Assembly (NCBI RefSeq): GCF_002813245.1 | Contig: NZ_PHUF01000003.1 | Location: 62,001-126,000, forward strand | Direction: 5' to 3' | DNA length: 64,000 bases | From: Novosphingobium kunmingense | GTDB taxonomy: Bacteria > Pseudomonadota > Alphaproteobacteria > Sphingomonadales > Sphingomonadaceae | Part shown: positions 25,518 to 34,198 of the stretch, in pieces | Numbering within the stretch: the stretch's first letter is position 1 | How the letters are laid out: each line of letters begins with the position of its first letter | Notes under the pieces: model-generated | What the model was told of the DNA's origin: nothing | Seen by the model: the letters and a program-made list of their open reading frames with translations, nothing else | Databases searched by the model: none | Program-made: the position numbers and the translations under genes

Positions 25518-26375
25518 TCAGCTCCAGCTCGCCTCGGGCGGCAGGCTCATCAGGATCGCGTCGACGTTGCCGCCGGTCTTGAGGCCGAACAGCGTGCCAC
25601 GATCATAGACCAGGTTGAATTCGGCATAGCGCCCGCGCCATTCGAGCTGGGTCTGCTTGTCGGCCGGCGTGAACGCAGTGTCCATGCGGCGGCGGACGAG
25701 CTGCGGGAACACGTGCAGGAACGCCTCGCCGACGTCACGGGTGAAGGCGAAATTGTCTTCGAAAGCCACCATGTCGGGACATTCGACGTGATCGTAGAAG
25801 ATTCCGCCGACGCCGCGGTGGACGCCGCGGTGCGGGATGAAGAAGTAGTCGTCGGCCCAGGCCTTGAACCTGGCATAATAGGCCGGATCGTGCGCATCGC
25901 AGGCGGCCTGGAAGGCGGCGTGGAAATCGGCGGTGTCCTGCGGATAGGGAATCGGCGGGTTGAGGTCGCCGCCGCCGCCGAACCACGCCCTGGTGGTGGT
26001 CAGGAAGCGGGTGTTCATGTGGACCGCCGGCACGTGCGGGTTGGCCATATGCGCGACCAGGCTGATGCCCGTCGCGGTAAACCCCGGGTCCTCGTCCGAG
26101 GCGCCGTTGATGCTGGCGGCAAAGCCCGGCGCGAAGGTGCCGTGAACGGTCGAGACGTTGACCCCGACCTTCTCGAACACCTTGCCCTTCATCAGGCCGC
26201 GGGTGCCGCCGCCGGGGTTGTCGTTACCCGCTTCCTCGCGGTTCCAGGTCCGGTATTCGAAGCGCGCGGCGCTGCCGGCCTCGGCCTCGATCTCCTCGAA
26301 GGCGGCGCAGATCCGGTCGCGCAGGCTTTCGAACCAGGCGCGGGCGCGGGCGGTGGCGGGGGTCCAGTCGGTCAT
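25518..26375 (-). CDS. hemF: Oxygen-dependent coproporphyrinogen III oxidase
   Basis: This is a 285-residue protein that converts coproporphyrinogen III to protoporphyrinogen IX in haem synthesis. Diagnostic segments are GGGTRGLMKGKVFEKVGVNV, HMNTRFLTT, WFGGGGDLNPPIPYP, FFIPHRGVHRGVGGIFYDH and YAEFNLVYDRGTLFGLKTGG. The ATG at 26375 is preferred over one at 26411 because the conserved protein begins there and AAGGGG precedes it. It is divergent from pdeM. Confidence 0.96.
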   Translation of the reverse strand: MTDWTPATARARAWFESLRDRICAAFEEIEAEAGSAARFEYRTWNREEAGNDNPGGGTRGLMKGKVFEKVGVNVSTVHGTFAPGFAASINGASDEDPGFTATGISLVAHMANPHVPAVHMNTRFLTTTRAWFGGGGDLNPPIPYPQDTADFHAAFQAACDAHDPAYYARFKAWADDYFFIPHRGVHRGVGGIFYDHVECPDMVAFEDNFAFTRDVGEAFLHVFPQLVRRRMDTAFTPADKQTQLEWRGRYAEFNLVYDRGTLFGLKTGGNVDAILMSLPPEASWS

Positions 26376-26421
26376 CGTCAGCCCCTTGCCAAGCCAAACG
26401 CCTTGCGGCAAGGGCAGGGCG

Positions 26422-27093
26422 ATGGTTCCCTTTTCGTTCGCAGGTGAGGAATTTGCCCTGGCAGGGGAACGCGCGCTGTACTGGCCGCGCGAACAGGCGC
26501 TGCTGGTGGCCGACCTGCACCTTGAAAAGGCCAGCTTTTTCGCCCGTCACGGGCAGATGCTGCCCCCATACGACAGCCGCGAAACGCTGGAACGGGTGGC
26601 CGCCGCAATCCGCCAGACGGGCGCCCGCCGCGTGTTCTGCCTGGGTGACAATTTCCACGATACCGCTGGGGCCGATCGGCTGGAGCCGCACGCCGCCGGC
26701 ATGCTCGACGCGCTGGCCCGCGCCACCGACTGGGTGTGGATCGCCGGCAACCACGACCAGGGCCACGTGCCGTGGGGCACCGCGGTGGACGAGATCGAAC
26801 TGGCCGGCATCATGCTGCGCCACCACGCGTCGCGCGGAGAGATGCGGCCCGAGCTAACGGGTCACTTCCACCCGCGCCTGCGCGTCAAGGCGCGCGGGCG
26901 CCTGATCGCACGCCCCTGCTGGGTGTCGAGCGAGCGCAAGTTGATCCTGCCCGCCTTCGGTACGCTGACCGGCGGCATGGATGCATCCGATCCGGCCATA
27001 ATCGCCGCGATGCAGCCGGCCCGCGCCGTCGATGCGCTGCTGCCGGCCTCGCAAAAGCTGGTCCGCTTCCCCATATGGCGAAACGCCGCCTAA
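26422..27093 (+). CDS. pdeM: Ligase-associated DNA damage response endonuclease PdeM-type metallophosphoesterase
   Basis: This is a 223-residue calcineurin-like phosphoesterase. The metal motifs are LLVADLHLEK (D-x-H), VFCLGDNFHD (GD), WIAGNHDQGH (GNHD), and GHFHPR with its second H. This short form with LHLEKA is the one that co-occurs with a DNA ligase and DEAD/DEAH helicase in a DNA-repair set; those partners are not in the window. The ATG at 26422 follows the purine-rich AAGGGCAGGGC. It is divergent from hemF. Confidence 0.85.
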   Translation: MVPFSFAGEEFALAGERALYWPREQALLVADLHLEKASFFARHGQMLPPYDSRETLERVAAAIRQTGARRVFCLGDNFHDTAGADRLEPHAAGMLDALARATDWVWIAGNHDQGHVPWGTAVDEIELAGIMLRHHASRGEMRPELTGHFHPRLRVKARGRLIARPCWVSSERKLILPAFGTLTGGMDASDPAIIAAMQPARAVDALLPASQKLVRFPIWRNAA

Positions 27094-27159
27094 ACCCTTC
27101 CCCAATTCGCGAATCGGGACTATGGAGCGGCGCAGAAAACCGTCTCAGGAGATTCCAAC

Positions 27160-27702
27160 ATAGCACCCCCACCCCGGCGCATGATGACGCCCCCCGTAAA
27201 GAGCGGGCCGCGCTACAACAACATGATCACGTCCGACAAGGTTCGCGTCATCGACGAGAACGGCGAAAACATCGGCGTGATGTACACCCGTGAAGCAATC
27301 GAACAGGCAGCGGAAGTCGGCCTCGACCTTGTCGAAGTGTCGCCCAATGCCGATCCGCCGGTATGCAAGTTCCTCGACGTCGGAAAGTTCCGCTACGAGG
27401 CCCAGAAGAAGGCCAATCTCGCCCGCAAGTCGCAGAAGACGCAGGAGATCAAGGAGATCAAGATGCGTCCGAACATCGACGACCACGACTATGACGTGAA
27501 GATGCGCGCGATCCACAAGTTCATCGGCGAAGGCGACAAGGTGAAGGTCACCCTGCGCTTCCGCGGCCGCGAACTGTCGCACCAGCAGCTTGGCATGAAC
27601 CTTCTGAAGAGGGTGCAGGAAGACACCGCCGAAGACGCCAAGATCGAGGCCTATCCCCGCATGGAAGGCCGCCAGATGCTGATGGTGCTGTCGCCCAAGT
27701 AA
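27160..27702 (+). CDS. infC: Translation initiation factor IF-3 with apparent ATA start codon
   Basis: The IF-3 body is clear: [73 protein letters not shown] and [11 protein letters not shown]. The first in-frame ATG (27181) has only C-rich sequence before it. An ATA at 27160, in the same frame, has AGGAGA (27147-27152) at an ideal 7-base spacing. It gives the N-terminal extension APPPRR, common in alphaproteobacterial IF-3. IF-3 rejects non-canonical starts, so a rare initiation codon permits autoregulation, as known for the AUU of E. coli infC. The length with this start is 180 residues. Confidence 0.93.
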   Translation: MAPPPRRMMTPPVKSGPRYNNMITSDKVRVIDENGENIGVMYTREAIEQAAEVGLDLVEVSPNADPPVCKFLDVGKFRYEAQKKANLARKSQKTQEIKEIKMRPNIDDHDYDVKMRAIHKFIGEGDKVKVTLRFRGRELSHQQLGMNLLKRVQEDTAEDAKIEAYPRMEGRQMLMVLSPK

Positions 27703-27734
27703 ACAAGGGTCAGCAAGGCCGAGGGGGGAGGGCC

Positions 27735-29138
27735 ATGACTGCCAAGCGCATCTGCTTCTGGCTCGGCCCGCTGGGCTTCGCGCTGACCGTGCTGACCGCC
27801 GCACCGGCCGGAATGCCGGTGGCGGCCTGGCCCACCGCGGGCCTGGTCTGGTGGATGGCAGCCTGGTGGATGAGCGAGGCGATGCCGCTCTCGGCCACCG
27901 CGCTTCTCCCCTTCATCATCCTGCCGCTGCTGGGCGTCTCGGACGCGGCCAAGACCGCCGCGTCCTATTATTCGCCGACCATGTTCCTGTTCCTCGGCGG
28001 GGCGTTCCTGGCCCTCGCAATCGAGCGCACCGGCCTGCACCGGCGGCTGGCGCTCGCCATCCTGGCACGGGCGGGCCATTCGTCGTGGCAGTTGTTGCTG
28101 GCGGTGATGACCGCCACGGCGCTCATCTCGATGTTCATCTCGAATACGTCGACCGCGCTGATCATGATGCCGATGGCCTTGGCCATGCTCGCCTCGGGCG
28201 GGGTCAAGGCTGGCGATACCGAGGGCGTCGCCGGCGCCTTGCCGATGGGCATTGCCTTTGCCGCCACTCTTGGCGGGTTCGGGACGATCGTGGGCACGCC
28301 GACCAACGCCATCGCGGTCGCGCTCCTCAAGGAAAGTCTCGGGGTCGAGATCTCGTTCCTCGAATGGAGCGCCTACGGGGTGCCGGTTGTCCTGCTGTCG
28401 GTGCCGCTCGCCGCCTTCATCATCGGCAAGGTCCAGCGCCTGTCTCAGGACAGCTTCGACCCGGCTGCGGCGCGCGCGTCAATCCACCTGCCGCAAGGCT
28501 GGACGGTGCCCGAGAAGCGCCTCCTTCCCGTCTTCGTCCTGACGGTGATCGCCTGGGTCTCGATGCCGCTGATCAAGCCGCTGGTGCCGCCCGGGGGGAT
28601 CGACGATGGCACGATCGCCGCGATCGCGGGGCTCACCCTGTTCTTTATTCCCGACGGCACCGGCCGCCCGTTGCTCAACTGGGACGAGGCGAACCGCGCC
28701 CCCTGGGCCGTGATCCTGATGTTCGGCGGCGGCCTGGCCCTCGCCATGGGAATGAGCGCCAGCGGCCTGGCCGACTGGCTCGGCGAAATGCTCCTGCCGC
28801 TGCGGGCCGTGCCGTTGCCGGTGGTTGCGCTGGTGCTGGTCGCCTTTGTCGTGATCGTGACCGAGTTTGCGAGCAACATCGCGGCGGCCAGCGGGATCAT
28901 GCCGGTGGTCGGCGCGCTGGTCGCCGCGCTGGGAGCCGATCCGATGCTGCTGGCGCTGCCGGCGGCGCTGGCCGCCTCGTGGGGCTTCATGCTGCCGGCC
29001 GGAACCGGGCCCAACGCGCTGGCCTGGGCCACCGGGCACATCGCCCTGCCGCGCGTGATCAAGGCGGGCCTGGCTCTCGATCTGGCCGGCGTCTTCCTCA
29101 TGGTCGGGGTGGTCTGGACCGTCACCGCGCTGGTCTGA
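27735..29138 (+). CDS. SLC13/DASS family sodium-coupled anion transporter
   Basis: This is a 467-residue polytopic membrane protein. Family marks are WWMSEAMPLSATALLPFIIL near the N-terminus, the SNTS-type hairpin motif SMFISNTSTALIMMPMA, GTIVGTPTNAIAV, and the second-repeat equivalent TEFASNIAAASGIMPVV with PAGTGPNALAWATG. DASS proteins import C4-dicarboxylates, citrate or sulfate with Na+. It stands alone 32 bases after infC; the substrate cannot be fixed. Confidence 0.9.
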   Translation: MTAKRICFWLGPLGFALTVLTAAPAGMPVAAWPTAGLVWWMAAWWMSEAMPLSATALLPFIILPLLGVSDAAKTAASYYSPTMFLFLGGAFLALAIERTGLHRRLALAILARAGHSSWQLLLAVMTATALISMFISNTSTALIMMPMALAMLASGGVKAGDTEGVAGALPMGIAFAATLGGFGTIVGTPTNAIAVALLKESLGVEISFLEWSAYGVPVVLLSVPLAAFIIGKVQRLSQDSFDPAAARASIHLPQGWTVPEKRLLPVFVLTVIAWVSMPLIKPLVPPGGIDDGTIAAIAGLTLFFIPDGTGRPLLNWDEANRAPWAVILMFGGGLALAMGMSASGLADWLGEMLLPLRAVPLPVVALVLVAFVVIVTEFASNIAAASGIMPVVGALVAALGADPMLLALPAALAASWGFMLPAGTGPNALAWATGHIALPRVIKAGLALDLAGVFLMVGVVWTVTALV

Positions 29139-29263
29139 ACCGGTTACCGTTGAAATCAGTTTGTGCGCTTGGTAAGCCGCGCTCCGATCCGGGCAACGGG
29201 TGGAGATGCGGTCCTGCGGAGGTTAGGATCGCCAGCGCCCCCGCAACCCCATGAAGCTTCCGC

Positions 29264-29291
29264 CTTCCTGGGAGCGCGACTGCACAGGAAG
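29264..29291 (+). promoter_or_regulatory. 5'-leader hairpin covering the ribosome-binding site of the CGS-like gene
   Basis: CTTCCTG (29264-29270) pairs with CAGGAAG (29285-29291), and the second arm contains the AGGAAGGA ribosome site of the gene starting at 29303. The 164-bp leader matches no riboswitch consensus I can recognise. Translational occlusion is inferred from base-pairing only. Confidence 0.35.
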
Positions 29292-29302
29292 GACGCCGCG
29301 CC

Positions 29303-30613
29303 ATGGCCGATACCCCCGCTAACGACAAGACACCGGGCCGCAAGCCCAAGGCCGCGATAACCACGATCGGCAACCACCAGCTTTCGCCCGCGACGCTGAT
29401 GATGGGCCATGGCTATGATCCGATGCTGTCCGAAGGCAGCCTCAAGGCCCCGATCTTCCTGACCAGCACCTTTGCCTTCCCCAGCGCGGCCGATGGCAAG
29501 CGCTTTTTCGAAGGGATCACCGGCAAGGTTCCGGGCGGCACCGACGGCCTCGTCTATTCGCGCTTCAACGGGCCCAATCAGCAGATTCTCGAGGGCCGCC
29601 TGGCCGTCTGGGATGGCGCCGAGGAAGCACTGAGCTTTTCCAGCGGCATGACCGCGATCTGCGTGCTGTTCCTGGCCTATTGCAGTGCCGGCGACGTGAT
29701 CGTCCATTCCGGCCCGCTCTATGCTGCCAGCGAAGGCTTCGTCGCCAGGACGCTGAGCCGTTTCGGCGTGACCTATGTCGACTTTCCGGCCGGCGCGACG
29801 CGCGAGGAACTGGACGCCGTGATGGCACGCGCCAGGGCACAGGCCGACGCGCAGGGCGGCAAGGTCGCGATGATCTATCTCGAGAGCCCGGCCAACCCGA
29901 CCAACGCGCTGGTTGATGTCGAGGCGGTCAAGGCCGCCCGCGACGCCGCTTTCGGGCCGGATTGCCCGATTGCGATCGACAACACCTTCCTTGGTCCCCT
30001 GTGGCAGCGCCCGCTCGAACAGGGGGCGGACATCGTGGTCTATTCGCTGACCAAGTACGTCGGTGGCCATTCCGACCTGGTAGCCGGGTCGATCGCCGGG
30101 GCCAGCAAGTGGATGACCCCGGTGCGGATGTTGCGCAACACCATGGGCGGGATCGTCGATCCCAACACCGCGTGGATGCTGATGCGCAGCCTCGAGACGG
30201 TCGAACTCAGGATGAGCCGCGCGGGCGAGAACGCCGCCCGCGTCTGCGCCTGGCTCGCGACCCATCCCAAGGTCGAAAGGCTCGGCTACCTCGGCATGAT
30301 CGACGATCCGCGTCAGCAGGACATCTACGACCGGCACTGCACCGGCGCGGGCAGCACCTTTTCGCTCTACATCAAGGGCGGCGAGGCCGAAGCCTTCCGC
30401 TTCCTCGACAACCTCAAGATCGCCAAGCTGGCGGTCAGCCTCGGCGGGACCGAGACGCTGGCCAGCCTGCCCGCTGCGATGACGCACCTGTCGGTGCCCG
30501 ATGAACGCAAGGCGCAACTCGGCATCACCGACAACCTCGTCCGCGTCAGCATCGGCATCGAGGACGCCGACGACCTTATCGCCGACTTCGAACAGGCACT
30601 GGCCGCGGTGTGA
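29303..30613 (+). CDS. Cystathionine gamma-synthase family PLP enzyme
   Basis: This is a 436-residue enzyme of the Cys/Met metabolism PLP family. Conserved parts are YSRFNGPNQQILEGRLAVWD, FSSGMTAICVLFLAYCSAGD, YLESPANPTN, IDNTFLGPLWQRPLE and the PLP-lysine loop YSLTKYVGGHSDLVAGS. Members include cystathionine gamma-synthase, O-acetylhomoserine sulfhydrylase and methionine gamma-lyase. An N-terminal extension of about 45 residues and long insertions place it in a separate subgroup with unassigned substrate. A possible RBS-masking hairpin lies in its leader. Confidence 0.88.
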   Translation: MADTPANDKTPGRKPKAAITTIGNHQLSPATLMMGHGYDPMLSEGSLKAPIFLTSTFAFPSAADGKRFFEGITGKVPGGTDGLVYSRFNGPNQQILEGRLAVWDGAEEALSFSSGMTAICVLFLAYCSAGDVIVHSGPLYAASEGFVARTLSRFGVTYVDFPAGATREELDAVMARARAQADAQGGKVAMIYLESPANPTNALVDVEAVKAARDAAFGPDCPIAIDNTFLGPLWQRPLEQGADIVVYSLTKYVGGHSDLVAGSIAGASKWMTPVRMLRNTMGGIVDPNTAWMLMRSLETVELRMSRAGENAARVCAWLATHPKVERLGYLGMIDDPRQQDIYDRHCTGAGSTFSLYIKGGEAEAFRFLDNLKIAKLAVSLGGTETLASLPAAMTHLSVPDERKAQLGITDNLVRVSIGIEDADDLIADFEQALAAV

Positions 30614-30655
30614 TCCCGCTTGCGGCGGCGCGGGCGTTATGCTTGGGCCGCCGGC

Positions 30656-31141
30656 ATGAGCCACGAACCGCACGACAAGATGCAGCCCGACAGTCCGCCG
30701 ACCACCGTGCCGTGGCGGCTGGCGACCGCGCAGGATCCGGACTGGGCCGGCTGGTATCACTGGGAGCCGGCCGACGATTTCGAGGACTATGCAGGGCCCT
30801 TCTACTGCCAGCCCGATGGCAAGGGCATCGTCTGCGGCTTCATGCCCGAGGCGAAGAACCGCAACGGCGGGGGGAACATCCACGGAGGGTCGTTGATGAC
30901 CTTTGCCGACTATGCCCTGTTCATGATCGCCGGCGGGATGGACGCGAACATCCATGGGGTCACCGTGACGATGAACTGCGAATTCGTTGGCGCGGCCGAA
31001 CCGGGCCGGCTGCTGACCGCGCGCGGTGAAGTGGTGCGCGCCGGGCTGTCGATGGTCTTCGTGCGCGGCATGATCGACGATGCCGGGCGCAACGTCCTGG
31101 CCTTTTCCGGCACGATCAAGCGGATCAACCGCCGGAGCTGA
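30656..31141 (+). CDS. PaaI-type hotdog thioesterase family protein
   Basis: This is a 161-residue protein with the PaaI/4HBT signature NIHGGSLMTFADYALFMIAG (HGG loop at the start of the hotdog helix), followed by strands GVTVTMNCEFVGAAEPGRLL and GLSMVFVRGMI. These enzymes hydrolyse acyl-CoA thioesters, often aromatic ones. The ATG at 30656 begins the coherent sequence; the upstream in-frame start at 30620 is unlikely. Its last 17 bases overlap the end of the convergent gene. Confidence 0.86.
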   Translation: MSHEPHDKMQPDSPPTTVPWRLATAQDPDWAGWYHWEPADDFEDYAGPFYCQPDGKGIVCGFMPEAKNRNGGGNIHGGSLMTFADYALFMIAGGMDANIHGVTVTMNCEFVGAAEPGRLLTARGEVVRAGLSMVFVRGMIDDAGRNVLAFSGTIKRINRRS

Positions 31142-31409
31142 GCCGCTTGCGGTTGCGCTCGACCTTGCGGCGCAGCTTCTTCACGGTGCGCGCGGCTTGC
31201 TCGTCGGGGGTCAGGCCAAGCTGGCCGGTCACGGCCATCATGTGGATTTCGAAGGCGGCGCTGATTTTCTCGGTGACCATGCGCTCGGCCTCCCTGAAGG
31301 CCTTGTCGTCGCCCTGGGCGAGCCGGGCCATGCGCAGACCGATGACCTGCGAGGCCTCGAATCCCAGCGCGGCGCTGTCCCACCACAGATGGTGAAGTTC
31401 TCGGTACAT
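31125..31409 (-). CDS. Hypothetical helical protein with basic C-terminus
   Basis: This is a 94-residue protein read from the ATG at 31409: MYRELHHLWWDSAALGFEAS, then QVIGLRMARLAQGDDKAFRE, a phasin-like amphipathic helix, and a strongly basic tail (RTVKKLRRKVERNRKRLS). It has no signal or membrane segment. It is downstream of the J-domain gene in the same direction and overlaps the convergent thioesterase by 17 bp. Phasin-like helices are suggestive only. Confidence 0.6.
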   Translation of the reverse strand: MYRELHHLWWDSAALGFEASQVIGLRMARLAQGDDKAFREAERMVTEKISAAFEIHMMAVTGQLGLTPDEQAARTVKKLRRKVERNRKRLSSGG

Positions 31410-31422
31410 AGCGACCCCTGTC

Positions 31423-31956
31423 TTACCCTTTCCACTCGCGCCGTTCTTCGGCTGCGCGCAGAACCTCATAGGCCAGTTGCAGCGCCTGGAAAGCCCTTGC
31501 GGCTTCATCGTCACCCGGTCGGACATCGGGATGGACCAGCTTGGCCTTGGCGCGGTAACTCTTCTTGATCGCCTCGAAATCGGCATCGGCCTCAAGCTCG
31601 AGCAGGTCGAGCGCGCGCATTTCGTCACGGCTGCGGCTGCCGTCGCCCGATCCGGCCCAGCCATAGTGCGCCGATTCGCGGTAGCCGGAATTGTCCCGGC
31701 TTTCGTCGGCCTCGCGCTGTGCAGCTTCCTCGGCGTCGAGCCCGGCAAAATAGTCCCAGCCGGCGTTGTACTCGGCAGCATGACGCTGGCAGAACATCCA
31801 GCGTTCGGGGCTGTTTGGGCTCTTGGGCGCAGGACAGCTTCCCGGATCGGTGCAGCCATGACGGTCGCACAGGCGGATCGTGGCGGTATCGCGTGCGCCC
31901 TCGTAACCGCGCCAGCGCGGGAAACCCCAGTTGTCGGATCGGCCGGCTCTGCTCAT
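31423..31956 (-). CDS. J-domain (DnaJ-like) protein with N-terminal Cys/His-rich segment
   Basis: This is a 177-residue protein. The C-terminal 65 residues form a J domain (ALDLLELEADADFEAIKKSY, RAKAKLVHPDVRPGDDE) with the essential HPD tripeptide, so it should stimulate a DnaK/Hsp70. The N-terminal 80 residues hold a Cys/His pattern (RLCDRHGCTDPGSC, MFCQRHAAEYN) that may bind zinc. The J domain is at the C-terminus, unlike DnaJ. The ATG at 31956 is chosen where the conserved sequence starts. It is divergent from the small ORF at 32093. Confidence 0.88.
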   Translation of the reverse strand: MSRAGRSDNWGFPRWRGYEGARDTATIRLCDRHGCTDPGSCPAPKSPNSPERWMFCQRHAAEYNAGWDYFAGLDAEEAAQREADESRDNSGYRESAHYGWAGSGDGSRSRDEMRALDLLELEADADFEAIKKSYRAKAKLVHPDVRPGDDEAARAFQALQLAYEVLRAAEERREWKG

Positions 31957-32092
31957 CCCTCCAGAGATAGGCCCTATCCCCCCGCCAGCGCAACGGGCAA
32001 AGACCCCCTGATCCAAGGGGCAGGGTCCAGATCCTTGAAAACGCGGCCCGATTGACCTAGATTGCGCCCCGCAACGGGAGTGTTTCGCAGCG

Positions 32093-32269
32093 ATGAGCAA
32101 ACAACTAGCCCTGTCGATCGCGCTTTCGGTGATGGCGATGACGGCCCTTGCCGTGATCGGGTCGGGGCGGACGGCCATGCTGGCATCGGGCCAGGGATTG
32201 AGCCTGCCGCTAAGCGCCAAGACCCCGATGCTCCCTTCGGTCAGCCATCTGATCCCCGCGCTCCAATAG
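32093..32269 (+). CDS. Small hypothetical protein with signal-like N-terminus
   Basis: This is a 58-residue ORF: MSKQLALSIALSVMAMTALA, VIGSGRTAM and a Pro/Leu-rich tail. The first 25 residues look like a signal peptide or a single membrane helix. GGGAG stands about 15 bases upstream, not ideally placed. It is located between the J-domain gene and the convergent pal gene. No family is recognised. Confidence 0.45.
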   Translation: MSKQLALSIALSVMAMTALAVIGSGRTAMLASGQGLSLPLSAKTPMLPSVSHLIPALQ

Positions 32270-32290
32270 CGCGGGGACCGGTCGGCCGGT

Positions 32291-32800
32291 TCAGTCGATA
32301 GTGACGGTCACCGCGCGGCGGTTGCGCGCCCAGCTTCCTTCGTCCGATCCCAGGGCGACAGGGCGTTCCTTGCCATAGCTGACCGTGGCGATGCGCGCGG
32401 CATCTACGCCCAGGCTGACGAGGTAATTCTTGGCGGCATTGGCGCGGCGCTCGCCCAGCGCCAGATTGTATTCGCGCGTGCCGCGTTCGTCGGCGTGGCC
32501 TTCGACGGTGGCGCGCTTGGCCGGGTACTTGGCCAGCCATTGTGCCTGGGCGGCAAGGGCGGCCTGGTCGGCGCTGTCGATGTTGTACTGGTCGGTGTCG
32601 AACAGGATCGTGTCCTGCCCCATCAGCGTCGCGACGAAATCGGCCTGGCTGCCGGGAGTCGGACCGGTCGAGGCGGTCGGCGTCTCGGTCGAGACCGCGC
32701 CGCCGGGATCGGGCGGAAGCTGCGCCGGAGGCTTCTTCGAACAGGCCGAAACGGCGAGGCCCGCGGCCAGCATGGCGATCAGGGCGGGGTTCGTTCTCAT
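32291..32800 (-). CDS. pal: Peptidoglycan-associated lipoprotein
   Basis: This is a 169-residue lipoprotein with lipobox VSAC (Cys20) and a C-terminal OmpA-like peptidoglycan-binding domain: ILFDTDQYNID, VEGHADERGTREYNLALGER and RANAAKNYLVSLGV. Pal anchors the outer membrane to peptidoglycan and is the outer partner of Tol. The start ATG at 32800 is placed by the signal peptide. It lies 26 bases after tolB, last of the tol operon in the window. Confidence 0.96.
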   Translation of the reverse strand: MRTNPALIAMLAAGLAVSACSKKPPAQLPPDPGGAVSTETPTASTGPTPGSQADFVATLMGQDTILFDTDQYNIDSADQAALAAQAQWLAKYPAKRATVEGHADERGTREYNLALGERRANAAKNYLVSLGVDAARIATVSYGKERPVALGSDEGSWARNRRAVTVTID

Positions 32801-32826
32801 CGGGTTCTCCTTTTGAATGGGGTCGG

Positions 32827-34194
32827 TCAGGGACGCAGCGGGCCCCAGGCGGGATCGCTGCCGTCGACCGGGGTATCGAGCTTGCGCAGGTTGCGGCCCG
32901 TCAGGTCGACCTGCCACACGCTGGTCCGCCCGGTGTTCCGTGCCGTGCGGAAGAACTGGATGACGCGGCCGTTGGGCGCCCAGGTCGGCGCTTCGTCCTG
33001 CCAGTCGTCGGTCAGGTAACGCAGCGACCCGCCGCTTGGATCCATCGTCGCCACGCGCAGATTGCCGACGATGTGGGTAAACGCGATCTGGTCGCCGCGC
33101 GGGCTCCATTCCGGGGTCGCGCCGCGCCCGCCAAAGAAGCTGATGCGCTTCTGGTTCGAACCGTCGGCGTTCATCACGTAGACCTGCTGGCTGCCCGACC
33201 GGTCGCTTTCGAAAACGATGCGGCTGCCGTCGGGCGAAAAACTGCCGCCGATGTCGATGCCTGGGCTGTCGGTCAGCTTGACCGGCGATCCCCCGGCGGC
33301 GGTGATCTTGTAGATGTCGGTGTTGCCGGCCTGGGCCATCGAATAGAGCACCCACTGCCCGTCGGGCGACCAGCGCGGCGCGAACAGGGGATTGCGCGCC
33401 GACAGCAGCAGCCGCTGCGACTTGGTCGCGGGATCGAGGATGTAAATTCGCGGCTGGCCGTTGAAATAGGACAGGTAGAGGATCGACTTGTAGTCGGGCG
33501 ACCAGCGCGGGGTCAGCGCAGTGGTCTGTCCGGTGGTCAGGTAGGTGAAGTTCTGCCCATCGGAATCCATGATCGCCAGACGCTTCAGCCGGCGATCCTT
33601 GGGCCCGGTTTCGGCGATGAAGGCGACCTTGCTGTCGAAGAACGGGCTTTCCCCCGACAGGCGCGAATAGACCATGTCGGCGCACTTGTGCGCGGCGCGG
33701 CGCCACTCGCCGGGCGCGAGCGTCCAGCCCGCCTTGGCGAGCTGCTGCTTCAAGGCAACGTCGTAGAGATAGCAGCCGACCGTGACCTGCCCGTCCGCTT
33801 CGGCGCGAACAAAACCCTGGATCAGCATGTCGGTACCGCGCGCCTGCCACCCGCCGAATTCGGGCGCCTGGATCTGCGCCAGCGCGGGCCGCGGCAGGGC
33901 GCCGGGACCGGTCGGCTTGAACAGGCCGTTGTTCTGGAGGTCGGCGGTGATCACCCCGGCCAGCGCGTTGCCCAGCGCCGCGGTGCTGCCCGCGCTGGTC
34001 CGGGTCGGCACGTCGGCATTGGTGGCAAAGGCGGGAATGGCAATCGTCTGGTTCTGCCAATCGCTGTCGTCGGTCACGTCGATTGCCTGCTCGGCCGATG
34101 CTGCCGCGGTCTGGGCGGGAGCGGGCTCGGCCGTCTGCGCCAGCGCGGGCGACGCGGACAGCGCCAGGACGAGGGTCAGAAGTGCGGTTCTCAT
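32827..34194 (-). CDS. tolB: Tol-Pal system beta-propeller protein TolB
   Basis: This is a 455-residue periplasmic protein with signal peptide (ending PALAQ-T), an N-terminal TolB_N domain (about 40-165: IAIPAFATNADV, VITADLQNNGLF) and a six-bladed beta-propeller of PD40 repeats (TPRWSPDYKSILYLSYFNG, APRWSPDGQWVLYSMAQAGN, GGSFSPDGSRIVFESDRSGS, TPEWSPRGDQIAFTH). TolB contacts Pal during outer-membrane constriction at division. Four bases separate it from tolA. Confidence 0.97.
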   Translation of the reverse strand: MRTALLTLVLALSASPALAQTAEPAPAQTAAASAEQAIDVTDDSDWQNQTIAIPAFATNADVPTRTSAGSTAALGNALAGVITADLQNNGLFKPTGPGALPRPALAQIQAPEFGGWQARGTDMLIQGFVRAEADGQVTVGCYLYDVALKQQLAKAGWTLAPGEWRRAAHKCADMVYSRLSGESPFFDSKVAFIAETGPKDRRLKRLAIMDSDGQNFTYLTTGQTTALTPRWSPDYKSILYLSYFNGQPRIYILDPATKSQRLLLSARNPLFAPRWSPDGQWVLYSMAQAGNTDIYKITAAGGSPVKLTDSPGIDIGGSFSPDGSRIVFESDRSGSQQVYVMNADGSNQKRISFFGGRGATPEWSPRGDQIAFTHIVGNLRVATMDPSGGSLRYLTDDWQDEAPTWAPNGRVIQFFRTARNTGRTSVWQVDLTGRNLRKLDTPVDGSDPAWGPLRP

Positions 34195-34198
34195 GGGG

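Noticed and set aside
29139..29302. SAM-II or SAH riboswitch before the cystathionine gamma-synthase-like gene
   Set aside because: I could not match the conserved core positions of either class; only an RBS-covering hairpin is supported.
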